Part shown: piece by piece, positions 1 to 14,100 of the stretch
How the letters are laid out: each line of letters starts with the position of its first letter
Position numbering within the stretch: position 1 is the first letter of the stretch
From: Pterobdella sp. o SKG-2022
Taxonomy: Eukaryota > Annelida > Clitellata > Hirudinida > Piscicolidae
DNA: 64,000 bases
Assembly (NCBI GenBank): GCA_964035795.1
Contig: OZ038322.1
Coordinates: forward strand, 22,340,359-22,404,358
Direction of reading: 5' to 3'
The notes under the pieces: generated by a model
Told to the model about the DNA's origin: nothing
Database searches by the model: none
Seen by the model: only the letters and a program-made list of their open reading frames with translations
Translations under genes and position numbers: made by a program

Positions 1-374
1 TATATTTTGATAAAATAAAGCTATAATTTTTGAAGTTCCATTCTATCATAATAGATTCGTATATTCATTTCCATAAATAGCCAACTTCGCCAAAACTGCT
101 TGAGTCTTGGAATTCGTTTGAAGAAAACTCATAAATTATATGAAAACTTTTGAAAATGTTAAAACTTTAATTTACAGAGTATTTTTATAATTTGTGTGTT
201 GTCATATCAAACTTTGTTCTTTATAAAAGATTGAATATTCAATTTGTATATTCCTATATTAATAATATTCACATAATATTTATAGCTATTCATTTCTTAA
301 TGTTAGGATCTAACAAAAACTTCTCGCTATTGTATTTTACTGTAAACCAATGTTAAAGAAAAAACAGAATCTAG

Positions 375-1680
375 TCACTCAACCATCAACAGACTTCTTG
401 TGCTTTCGAAGAAGACCACAGTGCAGATGAAGAAGGCAGAACAATGCTGCTCAAGAGGCATGCCACACGGATCTACCCTTGGATGCGCAAGGCTCACCTT
501 GGACATGGTTTGTGTCTTTTTCAAAGGTTAATTGATGTAGAAGAAATAGTTGGTAGTCTAGGAATTTTTGAAGTTGATCCTATTGTAGCTGTATCCGTTG
601 CTGTATAATGATACACAAAGATGCACAGACAATAGTTGAACTCCGAAAATAGAATATATTTTGAATATCGAATCAATACAGAAAGTAGAATGAATGGTGA
701 CTCAAAAAGAACTAGAACTTCCTATACGAGGCACCAGACTTTGGAGCTGGAAAAAGAATTCCATTTCAACAGGTTAAAGATTCTTCTGTTCAGATTTTCA
801 TTACTATTTTTCAATTAAAAACTTGGTTTTGATGTTTTATTGAAGGTTTTTAGAATGAAAATATATTTTTATAGTTTTCCACTAGTTCAAAATCTAGCGT
901 AATATAATTATCTCTTACTAAATATATACGTTCATTTTGACAGATTTTTTATTGTGTCACTTTAGAGAAATCCTTCTATATTTGAGTGAACACAATTTTA
1001 TTTAAACCAATAAAAGATTCAATAAGTTCAAAATATTTCCAAAACACTATTAATTCTGGAGCTTCACAATGAAATTCGGGGTCACAGGAGATAGTGGTTT
1101 CAAAATTAAAAAACGATTTTGTGTGCTACTTGAATGCGTCCTTTTGCTTTCGTTTATATTACTGTATATTCACGTATTAGATCTTTGAAACACTTAATTA
1201 AAATCTACCTTGTTTGAAATTTCAAAAAGCCCCTTCCAACGAAAATATTAATTTTAATTGCAAATTAAATTTTTTCAAAACTATTTTCAAAGCTCCTATA
1301 ACAATATGAAACTAAATAAATGGTACATGTCATATTTACAATGAAGCAGTTCAAAACGTTTAAAGCCACTTTCCCCAAACAGGTACTTAAACAGGCGAAG
1401 GCGTATAGAAATAGCCCACAATTTGATACTGAGCGAAAGACAAGTAAAGATCTGGTTTCAAAACAGACGTATGAAATGGAAGAAAGACCACAAAGACACG
1501 TGGCCAGCAGGACACAGTCACCATTCTGACTCATCCTCTTCTCCCAGCCAAAGTGCTGATGAAGCCACTCAAGATGTGAGTACTGAGGCAACTACAACTA
1601 CCAACAATGCCGATCCTGTTGACAACATAATTGATGAGGCAGTTAGTACTGAAGATGGGCCGTCTAATATCTCTCTTTAA
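375..1680 (+). CDS. Hox4/Hox5-like homeobox gene (central/anterior Hox class), 5' end uncertain
   Basis: DNA-binding transcription factor of axial patterning, nuclear. Three exons are visible: 375 (or earlier)-507, 682-772 and 1383-1680 (stop TAA 1678-1680). Exon A carries the Pbx-interaction hexapeptide [11 protein letters not shown] (IYPWM at 471-485); exons B and C carry a complete 60-residue homeodomain that reads through when joined. It starts [19 protein letters not shown] and ends [18 protein letters not shown], with helix-3 residues I47, Q50, N51 and M54 typical of Hox. Phases agree (G|AA, then AG|G). The KDHK end and the hexapeptide fit Hox4/Dfd or Hox5/Scr; I cannot choose. The C-terminal tail is Ser/Thr-rich and acidic. 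An intron of 610 bp splits homeodomain codon 24. The first in-frame ATG is at 444, giving a short N-terminus; a TAG stands in frame at 372, so either 444 is the start or another 5' exon lies upstream, perhaps outside the window. Confidence 0.85.
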
Positions 1681-4600
1681 ATGGACATCATGTGTGAATA
1701 CTGGAGAAAACAATATATTTGTGTTTGAATATTGGGTAAAAAAATATATAATTTGATTATTCTCGTTGTTTCATTCCACTTATAGACTTGGAAATTCAGC
1801 ATTTATATTTGTTACTTTTATATCTGCATACGTGAATATTCATTCATAATGCATAGACTGATTGGGCATGAAAGTGATACAAAGACTAGTTTAGAGCTGT
1901 TAGCTTGTTGTTTATTGCTTCTATGACTCGGCAATCAGGGTAGCCACATTTTTTTTCTTTTTCTTTTTTGAAAATATTTGTACATTTCAAAATGCATAAC
2001 GGACAAAAGGGTAATTTTCCTAATGGTTTAGCTTTGTTTTTTTTGATATATTCAAATTATTTAAAAAATATTCTTTCATTATTGTTTTGTAATGTCTTCG
2101 TATTTTATTTCATCGGTGATGCAAGGAGACCAGGATTTGTTGTTTCAGTGTGTGTTCCAGTGTGTTCGAGTTTAGTCGTGTTGTTGTAGTGAATACAATT
2201 TTTAGTAAGGCTTTGATTCATTTCACAAACTAAAAAAATCAAAAAAATAATTTTCCCATAATTTTTAAATTTAAAACGTAAAAACAGACTATTTTTTTAG
2301 AAATTTTAAGTATATATGTAACAAAATAAAATGAATAAACTAAAAGAAAAATGATTGCGAAAGAGAAAATGCGCATACTTAAAGTTTTATTGCAACGATA
2401 TCATAGTGCTTATTATAATATTGAAATCTCGATCAATACCCCATCTATCATCTCATGCATTCTTTTTTGCTTCATTCTCCCTGTGACGTGGATAAAGAAT
2501 ACCAAGCTTACCACATTTATATAAAAAAAAAAGTTATAAAAATTATAAGCAATAATTAAAAAAAACATCAAACCAAAAAAAAATGAACAAAAAGTATAAA
2601 AATGTCTACCGAAACAACGCACAAATCCTCTAAACAAAAAAGTTTGAGAGGGAACCGAAGGAGGGTGATGGACGGAAGACTCCACAATGACGTGACAAGC
2701 AGAGCGAATAAGGGCAGCTAAGGGGGGGAGATTCATCATACTGGATGGAAGAGACCCTAGAGATCTGTGGAGAGGTGGTTCGATAGATAGATGGACAGAT
2801 GGATGAGCGCATGCATGCATGATGGATGGATGAGTGCATGCATTCATGGCGGATGCATGTATGAGTGCAAGCATGGATGAATGGACGCGTGGGTGGATGA
2901 ATATATCGAGAGGTAGAAAACTTTAAAATTGGATGGGTGTAGAAACTTCTATATTTATTGATAGATAAATGCATGGTGGTAAAATGCATTAATAAATGTA
3001 AGAATAGAGGCATGATTGAATCGTTGAAAGAAATGAGTTTATGAAAGAATAGAAAAAAGATGGATGAAGAAAAATTTTGAAAGAAGTTGGATAAATATTG
3101 ATTTAAAAATTAATTTAAAACAGAAAAAAATATTTCCAATGAGAATCGTGAAAAACTTCAACTTGGCCAATTATTATTCATAAAAAAACATACAAAAATC
3201 ATTGAAAACTTATGGAAAAAGTATGTATGGTGCTTGAGATAAGAAACTTGGATGAACAGGGTTGGTTGAGAATTTTAATCATTCCATCCGTTGTTTCTCG
3301 TCTGATTTCCTTGTCTTTTCAAACGTACAACATTAATCTTCATCATAGCAGCGAGAGAGGGCTTTGGAGAGAGAACTGTGGGAGAGTTTATTAAAAAAAC
3401 AAGAGAGGATCAGACATTCTAGTTTTCTTTTATATCAATAGGATTTATTTTTAGTTTGATTATTATTATTTCCGATTTCTCAATATTTTTTGTGAATTTT
3501 TAAATACTTATGACTGAATAACTATTCATAAACGTGAATAAATAAAACTGGTTTATGATAAAATGAAAGCATTTTATATTTAAAAAAAAAAGTAAAATAG
3601 CGCACGAACTTCGAGATGAGCTTGCGATTATAAGCTTAAAACACGACAATCACAAAATCCCACTGCAAACACAAGCCAAAAACCTCCATGAATATATAAA
3701 AAACAATGAAATCAAATCAGTACATGTTGCAGATCTTGCGTTTCAAAAATTGAGAACCCATGTTATTTCATTTTTTTACCAATAAAATAAAGATTATACA
3801 AAATATCTTTGAAAAGTATAGTACGTTCCAGTCCCATCCAAAATCCTGCCATGTATGCAAAATCAGCAATAGACACAGCTTTCCAAAACAAATTGTTTCA
3901 TATTTATTTTCTGATACTCAAACTAATTATTCAGTTTTAAACACACGATACAAATCTTATAACGGTAAAGACACAACTATGTGCTATATGTAGGGGCATT
4001 AGGACAAGTCTTTTCAGATAATGAATATCTGGAGTCGCACGATACCAACACTACAGTTCTGGCCAGATTTCACATCACGCTCTGTGATTTTCTAATTAAA
4101 AGCTTTTAAGGTCTTTGTTTTATTCCTACGAGTTTCTATAACTAGAGTTTTATATTGTTCGTTTTGTTTTCATTACAATAGTCACATTCTGAATTTGGTT
4201 TAATAGTTTGATACTAAAAAAGAAACCAAAATGTGATAGTATTCATAAAAAGCAAGATTAAATTAAATACAAGCATAATTAGCAGTGCAAGCCACATGTA
4301 ATAGAAGCGAATCATAAAACACTTGAAAGCAGAAAAGATGTAATTATAAAAATAGCTCCAACAGCGGCGTTCCGTGATTTTTTGTTTAATAATGCTTGCA
4401 TAGTACTCATACGTAAAAAAGTTTTTATTGACAAACTCGGAGCTATCACTTATTTCAATGTATATATAAAACCGTCTAAAAATATGAATTGCAAAACAAT
4501 GAAAAAACAAATAGTTTGTATTGAGATGAAATATGATTTTTGTTAAGGACATTAAGAATTGTATTTAGACACATTCTTGCATAATTTATTCAAGGATCGA

Positions 4601-7470
4601 CAAAAGGCATGAGCTGAGTAGGAGTAGGTGGAAATGATTGATGGATGGATGAAATGACGGATAGATGGCTTCGTATTGCAAAATGGAAGTATATTAATAG
4701 AAAATAAAAAGTTGTTAAAAACACGCAAAATGATGGATGGAATGAGGACAAATAATTGAATGAATGATCGATGGAATTTTTATTGATGCCTGAAGAGACT
4801 CAATCGGTATTTGTGTTTTTTTACACGCAAACACATGCTTACACAAACGTGAATAAATGAATTATTATAAGTATATAAGGAGTATTGAGAAGCATATAAT
4901 AGGTAGGGTATTATGCGACCGTTTGATGGGACTATTATAGAGGGTAAAATGAGAGTTGGTCACTGAATAATTCCCTTAAATGTTAATAGTTGATCAAAAA
5001 ATTGTTTAAAGAGATAAATGAATAAAAAGATTAAAAAAACCAGAAACATTTCATAACATCATTCGGCTTTAAGTTTTCTTTTGTTATCCTGGTTTGGTCT
5101 ACGACGAATCTGACATCTTAGCTTTTCAGATCTCTTTTGTCATCTAGATGAAAGACAAGTTAAATGAGGGCAACCCTACGAAGGGTGTATAAACTCTAAA
5201 TATACTTGGCAGAGAATTTGAATAGTACTTGGGAGAATAATTTTCATGTTAACTAAAGAAGCGAAAACGGTTAATTTGAAACTCTTTGTTTCGACAAGCA
5301 CGAGAAAAAAGCTAGAAAAAAACGAGAAAAAAGTTTATGAACGAAAAATTATCAGAAACAATCTACAAACGATGTTTCTAAGAAAATTTACTGAGTACAA
5401 ATAAAATATCTAAAAATCACATAAACGAAACTACATAAAACTAGATAATTAATTGAGAATAAACTTGAAAAATAAATAATGAAAATGCTTTCTGAAATAA
5501 ATTATTCAAAAACATAAGTTGAAACAATAGTAGGCACGTTATGCTTGGTGAGACGAATAAATTATTAAAAACAGGCTCGCGATTATGTCCAGGTTCTGTA
5601 TCTGTGTCTATCTGTTTTGATCCTTTTTATCACATGTTTCAATGTATTTTTTGTGGTTTAAGTCTTGTTTTTGAAGGATTTTGGAAGATTCATTATTATG
5701 TTATACATAAAAAAATTTTATATCTTGGGAAATTTAATAAAAATTTTATATTGAAATTTAAGCCAATTGATTTAAAAGAAAATTCTAATTTATATAATAA
5801 TAAATAAACAAAATTTGTAGTGTTTACATTATGTACTGGAGAAGCTCAAAAAATGATAAAATCGATGTTGTAAAAAAATATTTTGAAATTTCTGAATGGG
5901 AAATGAATGAGTTTAGTTTTTTATTACATAAGTTGTACTCTTACACAGAATAATTTAGTTCATGTATAATGTAGAATTAATATTGCAGTAAACTGACTAA
6001 AAAATTCAATAACACATAGTGTACAATATACCGGTTTGAATTTTTTTTACATATCGAAATCAACGGAAAGATAACGATTACTAGCAATTCCACCGTTTAC
6101 ATTTTTAGACGTGAATATTTGTTATTACAGTAATGAGAAATTAATTATTAATAGTTGGAAATTTTAAAGAAACACTATAAATGTCAAAATATTTCGCCAT
6201 AGTTTTCCATGCCTTATTGTATTTTGACATTTTTGATCGTTTGATAGTTGAAACTTTTTTATACAAAAAATTTTATTGATATAAAAAACACATGATTTAG
6301 TATTTCTGTTTCACTTAGTTTCACTTTTAAATTTATCTGCAATGAAATCACTTGCTGAAATGTAAGAATATAATTTTGAAATCTGAGTATAATTTTTAAA
6401 TAAAATTAAATAACCTAAAAATAAATATGTGAATAAAAAATCGATATATTAAATAATGAAAAACTAAAGAGAAATCGCTGAATGAAATGATGAGAACAAT
6501 GCTGGTATCAAATATCAAATGTGACTGTATGAAACAAATAAATACTAAAAATAACTTGGAACTGAAATGTGGATGAGTATAAAAAGATAGAAGGATGAAC
6601 GGAAAAAATTTTTAAAAGCACAACCAGATGAATGAACGAGAGATATGAATGGATAGAAGGATGAATGGAAGAAAATGAAAGAATACAGGGATAGAGGTAA
6701 GGGGGATTGCAAGTTATGAAGAAAACTGTCCCGACTGGAAATTTGACGTTGATAAATAGTCTTTGGAGATGATGATGATGAATATTATTATTTTGTATTT
6801 TTATTTTCACTGAAATTCCTGGTATTATCTTTATTTTTAGACTTTCAGAATTCAATCCACTTTTAATTTCATCAAATATTTTTTTTTCTGTTATTCATCA
6901 GCTTTAAATTTTTCAATCGCTAAAAGTTTCTCAACTTCTCCAATATCATTTTATTTGGAAATGTCAGATACTGGTTTTTCTATATCTTTAAAAATTTCAA
7001 AAAAATTTTATATCGTATTTCAGCGCCTTACAAATGAGAGTTATTTCATCATTGTTACCCACTCCATACATTCTTATATTTCAAATATAAAATACAAGCT
7101 AACCTTAAGAAAAATTTTTATTAAAATCTTAATTTTGAAAATGTGGAATATTTTTTGAATTGTATGCATACTTTCTTCATATAATTATATAGGTATCTGA
7201 TATTATCCGTCTCATTCACTTAAGTTATTGAAAAATGATTGATGGGTGAAAATGTGAGATTATAAGAAAAAGGTGTGCCAATGTGTGTGACTTTATTTTC
7301 AATACTAAAACAACTTGGAATTAAAAGGTTTAGAAAAAAATTTTTTTTTTCAGCTAAAGAAAGCTTTTTATGAATTACACTAAAACAAAAAGAAATAAAA
7401 GATTTGAAAAGTATAAAAAAAATGATTCTAATAAAACAATAAAGACCGGATGACAAAAGATTATGTGATT
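1681..7470. other. Intergenic, no recognised gene
   Basis: AT-rich DNA downstream of the Hox gene. I see only low-complexity tracts: ATGG/GATG-rich repeats around 2755-2900 and again near 4630-4780, and scattered poly-A/T. Open frames here are short and lack codon structure or family resemblance. No tRNA, repeat end or exon could be supported. Confidence 0.5.
2755..2900. repeat. Degenerate (ATGG)n / (GATG)n simple repeat
   Basis: Tetranucleotide tract built on GATGGATG and GCATGCAT units with many substitutions. It creates long but meaningless open frames on the minus strand, rich in His, Ser and Pro. Confidence 0.7.
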
Positions 7471-7479
7471 AAAATATAA

Positions 7480-9000
7480 AAAAAACTGCAACACCCTTGA
7501 TGAATGGCTGCAGACTTTTGCAAGCAGTATATGCACTCCTATTCAACTTCTGATACACGCATACATATTTGATTAATATTAAAAGTCATCTTTAGATCCA
7601 TCTGTATACGGTTGTTTCCAAATATGATTGCTAATAACTTGATTACTTGAAAATATAAATTCATACATACGAATCTTTTAAAGTCGAACTATAACGTAGT
7701 TTTATTTAAGAATAATATGTGTAGTATCAGATGAATTTCAAAAAATTCTCAAAGTAAAAAAGCCCAATATAATTACTATTATATGCATAAAAATATTTTC
7801 CCCAAGCAACAATCCATATGTGATAAGCATAAAACAAAAACACACACACACACACACACACAACCACCAATCCAAACACAAAAACAAGCGAAAAAACGTT
7901 GGACAAAGTTACTTGGTCAATCGATCAGATGTTTGACACGAAAAGTGCCACGGCGATGGAAGCAGTGTATTTGGCATTCCATAATCAATTGCTAGTTTAA
8001 ATAAAAGTCTTTGACGCCTTTTATGCATTTTTAATTGATTTACTTTTACTTTCTTCTTATTTCTTATTCAAAATTTTTTTTCTTTTTTTGTTGTTATTAT
8101 AACTGTCATTCATAGCCACCATAATCATCATCATCCCACCATCATCATCATCATCATGACGAATCGTCCCATCAAAATCTCATCACCCATTCATCATTTT
8201 TTAATTATAGACCTATTTATTATCTTTCAAAAAGTATTCATGTATTTCACTTGGAGTGTTCTGACGTGTCTTGTTGATTGATAACCATGCCACTCAAATC
8301 ATTCAGTCGCTGTAATAGTTTGTAGCTACTTCAGTAATAGTTTTAATGAAACTAACTTATTCAATTGTTTTTAGCGTAGTAGTATAGTATAACTTTAATA
8401 TATAAATAGCTAATTTTGATTTCTTATCATTTTTATTTTATAATAATAATTTATAATAAATTAAACTTCATTTAAGTTAAAATTTTAGTTTGAATATTAA
8501 TAATTTTATTTTCGATGAATTTAGTTTGTTTTAGATAAATTTAAGCTATTTTCTGAGTCAAGGTTAGTTTTTGTTCTATATATTTTAAAAAACCAAGAAT
8601 AGGTAATGCAAAATATGAATTTAATTATCTTTTATGGAAAAACTTTGAATAACTTTAAAAACATGAAGCCTAACCAAAAAGCATCTATTATTTCCTTATC
8701 AATTCAATACATCTTTCTGATGTCATACGAAGTTTCACGTTATATCAATACAATCAAAGCCACAATTTATAGAATTTGAAGTAGTTTCTATATTATGATT
8801 AAATTCTAAAATGACTCAAATTAACATTAAAAGTGGAAATATTCCATGAGTAAAAAATGTTTGAAAGTTGATGTCGTTGCGTTGGACTTATTGACGATTG
8901 GTACTTGTTCATTTTTCCATTCTCCCCGCAGAGAAGCCATTAATCTTCTTCAAAATGCTGCATACTTATATGCCCGACTCCCGTATAATCACGCCTAAGT
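7480..9000 (+). other. Possible exons of an unrecognised gene
   Basis: Three short stretches look coding rather than random. At about 7480-7573 a frame reads NTLDEWLQTFASSICTP and onward, with a possible donor at GTATATG. At about 7893-7996 a frame contains DKVTWSIDQMFDTKSATAME. At 8934-8999, right after a pyrimidine-rich acceptor ending CCCCGCAG, a frame reads REAINLLQNAAYLYARLPYN and then stops. I do not recognise the protein and could not join the three in one phase with confidence. A (CA)n tract (7842-7862) precedes the second. They might be exons of one gene, or chance frames. Confidence 0.25.
8110..8160. repeat. (CAT)n microsatellite
   Basis: Interrupted CAT/ATC trinucleotide run. A similar ATC run leads directly into the dispersed palindromic element at 22836, so this may be a decayed copy without the core, but the core is not visible here. 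Confidence 0.6.
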
Positions 9001-11109
9001 CTCCTAGCTCCCTTTCTCTTCTTCTTTCTATCCTTCTCTATTTCTTGTTTATTTTTTTTATAAAATGAATTTTAAAACTTCTAAGTATATTTTAATTAAA
9101 TTTCTTTTAAAAGTGTATTGCTTTTCAAGCATCAAAGCTTGCTCAAGCGGTATTTATCAACTTGCTTTTTTCATTTGTCAAACTTTTACTACCAAGCACC
9201 TATTGAATAATTTATAGTAATCCTTTTAGTGATTTTATTGGCCAGCCACTCCTGGGAATGAAAAGTACTTTGGTTAAATCTATTATTAATCAATTTCTTA
9301 AACTCAAAACACTATTGAGTTTTTGCTCAAATTAAAAAGCTTTTGAAGTCAATTGGAAGTAAAGGTAGAAGTTGGCTGCCATGAAATTTCATTTAATTTT
9401 GGAACTTATGAAAAAAACTAACACGAGAAATCTGATTATATCTTCGAATTGTACAAACTTATACATTAAATAAATATTTCAAAATTCATATTTGTATGAT
9501 TTAAAAACCATTATTTAAAAAATAATTCAGAAATACTCTCAAAATTCCAATCAACAATATCAGCTATTTAAATAATTGAATAAGCAAAGAATAAATAATA
9601 TTTAATAAAGTGTATTAAAGTGGAATAGATCGGTGGAGACAATTCTGATTGATGCTTTGATCGATTGTGCTGCAGTCGACATCCGGCCTAACAAGCTCTC
9701 TATCATCATCGATGGTGTGTTCTTGTGCTAAGCTCATTGTTGATATTTTCCACTCTTTAATAATTTATTCATCTTTCATAAATATTTTATTTTTTTTCCT
9801 ATCTCACCGGTTTATTCTCAAGTTTTTTTCTAGGAGTATGTATGTCGCGTAAAGTATAAAACTCATAACGTTATTTCGGGAATTTAAGTGACCACTTTTA
9901 AGATTTTTATATAAATGTATTTATAGAAAAAAAATTCAGTTTTTAAACACAGTGTATTACAAAAATTTGACTCAGCTTAGGGCCAATGTAGTTAAGTATT
10001 GAGTTTTACATTTAGTTCGTTATGAATGAGGATTTAAAAGATTCAATTTATTTAAAAAACTTAATTTTTGATGATTAAGCCTTATCTTAAAATTTTTGCA
10101 TTGACTTGAAACGTGTTATTGTGTTGAAATTTATCAAGTTATAAATATCTGTGCATTTGTTTCACAATTTTAACTTATTAGCCTTCTGAGCGATGCTAAG
10201 AGGCGCTATATAATTATTTCACATTATTATTATTATTATTATTTAAAGTTATGTGAAATATTGAAGCAAACTTGAGAAAAATAATTTTTCAAGTATTTTT
10301 CATAAATATTTGAAATTATTTTCAAGCTTCATACTTATAACACGTGATATGGACTAATTACACTTTTAAGATATAACTGATAGTTAATTGTCACTCGAAA
10401 AATTAATTTTTTCATAACCATTAGTATAATCATTTACTGTTAAAACATTTTATAAATATTTTTAGAGTTTTTATTGATTTATGAATTTCTGGAGAAACCT
10501 GGTAACTTTCTCGGTGAAAACAACTTCTACTTTACGATTGAAAAATGGTCAAAACTAATTTTTTTTAACTTAATTAGTATACATTTATCGTAGAACTTTT
10601 CCCATGCAATGTAGGCATGAGTTCGATTTTTGAGGAAATGTACTTGAATGACACGCCACATTTCAATTTTGGTCATATCTCCGTTTTAACTATTAGTAAA
10701 CGAATGTTGAATACACAAAGTTTAGCTTTTTATAATTTTGAATAATCACAATTATAAGGAATCTTATGGGAACTTTCAAATGTAATTAAGACATTTAGAT
10801 GATGAACAAAACTTTTTTTTTGAACGAATTATTTTCAACTTACTTGATTTTTCGTTTTTTCATAAAGTCTTATTTTATTTTAATTCGCTTGGCTTTGAAA
10901 CTTATGAAGTGATTTCAAAATTATTCATAATTGAATCATATAAAATCATCTGACAAAATTTTTGAAATTGTATTTATTTTTAATTTTACTTTATTGGTAT
11001 TCTTAATGATAAAAACTTTTAAGAATAACTATCCAATATCTTTAAAAGTTAACCTAACTCTTAGCCGCAAGAACTTGTTACATCATTGAAAGTTGTCTAC
11101 TCATTCAAT
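9001..11109. other. Intergenic region upstream of PITRM1
   Basis: No gene recognised. A GC-richer island at 9650-9740 has two competing open frames (one Ser/Thr-rich beginning STSGLTSSLSSSM after an acceptor-like CTGCAG, one hydrophobic) and cannot be assigned. At 10191-10245 the motif GGCGCTATATAA followed by (ATT)n resembles the 3' end of many invertebrate SINE/LINE copies. The PITRM1 promoter should lie just before 11110; no TATA box is evident. Confidence 0.45.
10191..10245 (+). repeat. SINE/LINE-like 3' tail: GCGCTATATAA + (ATT)n
   Basis: GGCGCTATATAATTATTTC is followed by a run of ATT units. Short 3' ends of this style are common in CR1/L2-mobilised SINEs. No 5' body or tRNA-like head is recognisable upstream, so this is a remnant at best. 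Confidence 0.35.
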
Positions 11110-14100
11110 ATGTATAAAGCTTGTAAAAAACTTAATCAAATAAAAATATTCAAAAGAGCAGCTCATACACTAGCAAAAAAGCAACAATGGGAAAAAGGTC
11201 AACAAATCCACAATTATACGGTCATTTCCCAGTTACCAGTGCCAGAAATGGATTTACATGCTATTCATTTAAAGCACATTTCTGGTGCTGAACATCTTCA
11301 TGTTAGCAGACAAGACAGTGATAATGTATTTGGGGTGGCATTCAGAACTCCTCCTACTGATAGTACTGGAAGTCCTCATATACTTGAACACGTGAGCTTG
11401 TGTGGCTCAAAAAAGTATCCAGTTAGAGATCCGTTTTTCAAAATGCTTACACGCTCTCTTTCAACTTTTATGAATGCTTTTACTGCTAATGATTGGACAA
11501 TGTATCCTTTTTCCAGTCAAAATAAAACAGATTTTTCAAACCTCTTGCAAGTTTATCTTGATGCAGCATTTAATCCACTTCTTCGAAAACAAGATTTTTT
11601 GCAAGAAGGTTGGAGGCTTGAACAAACAAAAGATTCCAACTTTGTTTTGAAAGGAGTTGTGTACAATGAAATGAAAGGAGTGTTCAGCAATCCTCATCAA
11701 GTCTTTTCAGAAGCCACCCTCAATCATCTTCATTCCACAGGAACCTATTCTTTTGTTTCAGGAGGTCATCCAAATCATATACCTTACCTGACATGGAAAC
11801 AGTTGAAAGATTTTCATGCCCACCATTATCATCCAGCAAATGCTTGTTTCTTCACATATGGAGATTTTCCACTTGAATCTCACTTAAACGCCATCAATGA
11901 ACACCTTCTTTCTCAAAAACACTCATCACCTTCTGCTCCCATAAAACCTCAACAACGTTGGTCAAAACCTCAACGAGTGCACATATCATGCCCTGTGGAC
12001 CCTCTTGCTCCAGATGTGGATAGTTCATGCATGGTTTCTGTTAGTTATTTCATAATTACTGCTATTGCTTAATATTCACAAGCTTATTGAAACCACAGGC
12101 AAATTATCTCTTGTGTGATATAACAAAGGCACAAGAATGTTTTGAATTGTCTTTCTTGTCTACTCTTCTCACAGATGGACCTCAGAGTCCTTTTTATAGG
12201 TGCTCAATTCATTATTTTTTACTTATTCAAAGTTTTTCAATAGTTTGAACTTGAAGCTTGATGCACATTATTTCACCAGTTTTTACTTTAAAGTTACTAT
12301 TTTGACAATTTTTGATTTCATCAGAGGTCTAATTGAAAGTGGCTTGGGGGCTGATTATAGTGCTGGCACAGGCTTCTCCAATGAAGCAAGAGACACAAGC
12401 TTCAGCATTGGTGTTCAAAGATGCCATAAGTATTCATGTTTTATATGAGGATTTATTTTCCTAGATAATGAAAGACTACTAATATACAAATGTAAATGAC
12501 TACAATCAAGTTTTTAGTAATAAACTCCATGCTAATGGTAAATTGACTCTCTTATCAATCTTTCACAGTTTAAAACTCAATAGTGATGCATATCAATCTA
12601 ATTTTAATCCAATTAGATTATGCTGCTATATATGTCCCAGTAACTTGAGTTGACATAATAAGAAATAATTTAACTAATAATTGACAAAACAGAACAAAGA
12701 TCGAAGATGTGTTGAGTGTTATAGAGAAAGTATTCAAAGAAGTGGTAGACAAGGGTTTTGAAGAAGATCATGTCAATTCAGTACTGCATAGGATAGAACT
12801 GTCTCTTAAACATCAGACTGATCAGTACGTTTATTCACTATCATTATATTCATGTTTACCACATTTTCTCTTTGTATATTTCTATCTTTATTTATCTACT
12901 CATCTATTTACTTATTTACCCATTTCATAGAACCATTTTGAATGTTGAGTATATTTAAGAACACTGATAATTTTTATTAGCATACGAGGCTTTTTGTTTA
13001 AAAAAGCTTTGTACCTTATTGGAGCTAGTGAAAAATCGCTGAATGTTGTTATTGAACCAAGAACTTTCATGGATCTGCAAGGCTCAATCAATTGTTTTGA
13101 TATACATAGAAAAATTGTATAAGATTTAAAAATTTATTTTATTCAAGTCTGTTTGAACGAGTGCTGAAATTTTCATTATGACTGTTCAAAGGTTTGGTTT
13201 GAAGTGTCTGTTATCATTGATTCCTGCTTGGAACCATGGGGCTGAACCTTGCCATCTTCTCAATGTTTTTGCTAATTTTTCAAATATTTTTATTATAGCT
13301 TGAATCATTAATGTACATGAATTTTTGTATTACTGAATCTTCAGTTAAACTTCATTCTATAGAAAAAAATATCATAGTACTTGTTAGCAAATAAATCAAA
13401 CTTGCACTATTGACTGAATATTCTTTATGACTTCATCGCCAAATATCCTCACAGGTGAATCATTTTGTGAACGAGCTCAAATTAAAAATGCTTGAAAACC
13501 CAGGCTATCTGCAAATCATCACTGAAAAATACTTTATTAAAAATCAACATAAGCTTATACTTACCTCTCATGCCGATCCTCAATACCCCGAAAAAGAAGC
13601 TGAGAAGGAAACTGAGTTGTTGAAAACTTTGGTCGAGTCATTGTCTGAGCACAGGATAAAAGAAGTATGATTCTATAACAGTTTTTGAGTTTGTAGACAT
13701 AAGAACAATCAGCATTAAGTATTATTTTTGCTCATTTAATATTAAATTGTTTCAGATAAACAAAGAAGCTGAAGAGTTATTGAAAGCTCAAGAGAGGAAG
13801 GAGGATGTGAATTGCTTGCCATGTTTGAAGGTGGAAGAGGTGGCGAAGGATCACGAGAGAGTACAGCTTAAAGAGGCTACTGTTGAGGGTTTCTTTGTTA
13901 ACACTTCCTTACAAGCCACCAATGGGGTGACTTACTTGAGGTTGGTATTAGATGCCTCACATTTGAGCTCGAAATCTATGTCATATCTGTCTCTATTTTG
14001 TAATCTTCTCACTTCCATGGGAGCTGGTCATTTAAACTTCAGGGAACAAGCTCAACAAATGGAGTTGTTCACAGGAGGTCTTCATGCTTCCCCCCTCATT

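Noticed and set aside
1265..1591. Minus-strand ORF over the Hox exon
   Set aside because: It is the antisense shadow of the homeodomain exon and has no family resemblance.
2413..3013. Long His/Ser/Pro-rich minus-strand ORFs
   Set aside because: They come from the ATGG/GATG simple repeat and have no codon structure.
12981..13120. An extra PITRM1 exon after TTTTATTAG at 12980
   Set aside because: It reads without family similarity; the true next exon is 13192-13264, with the FGL...WNHGAEP block in phase.
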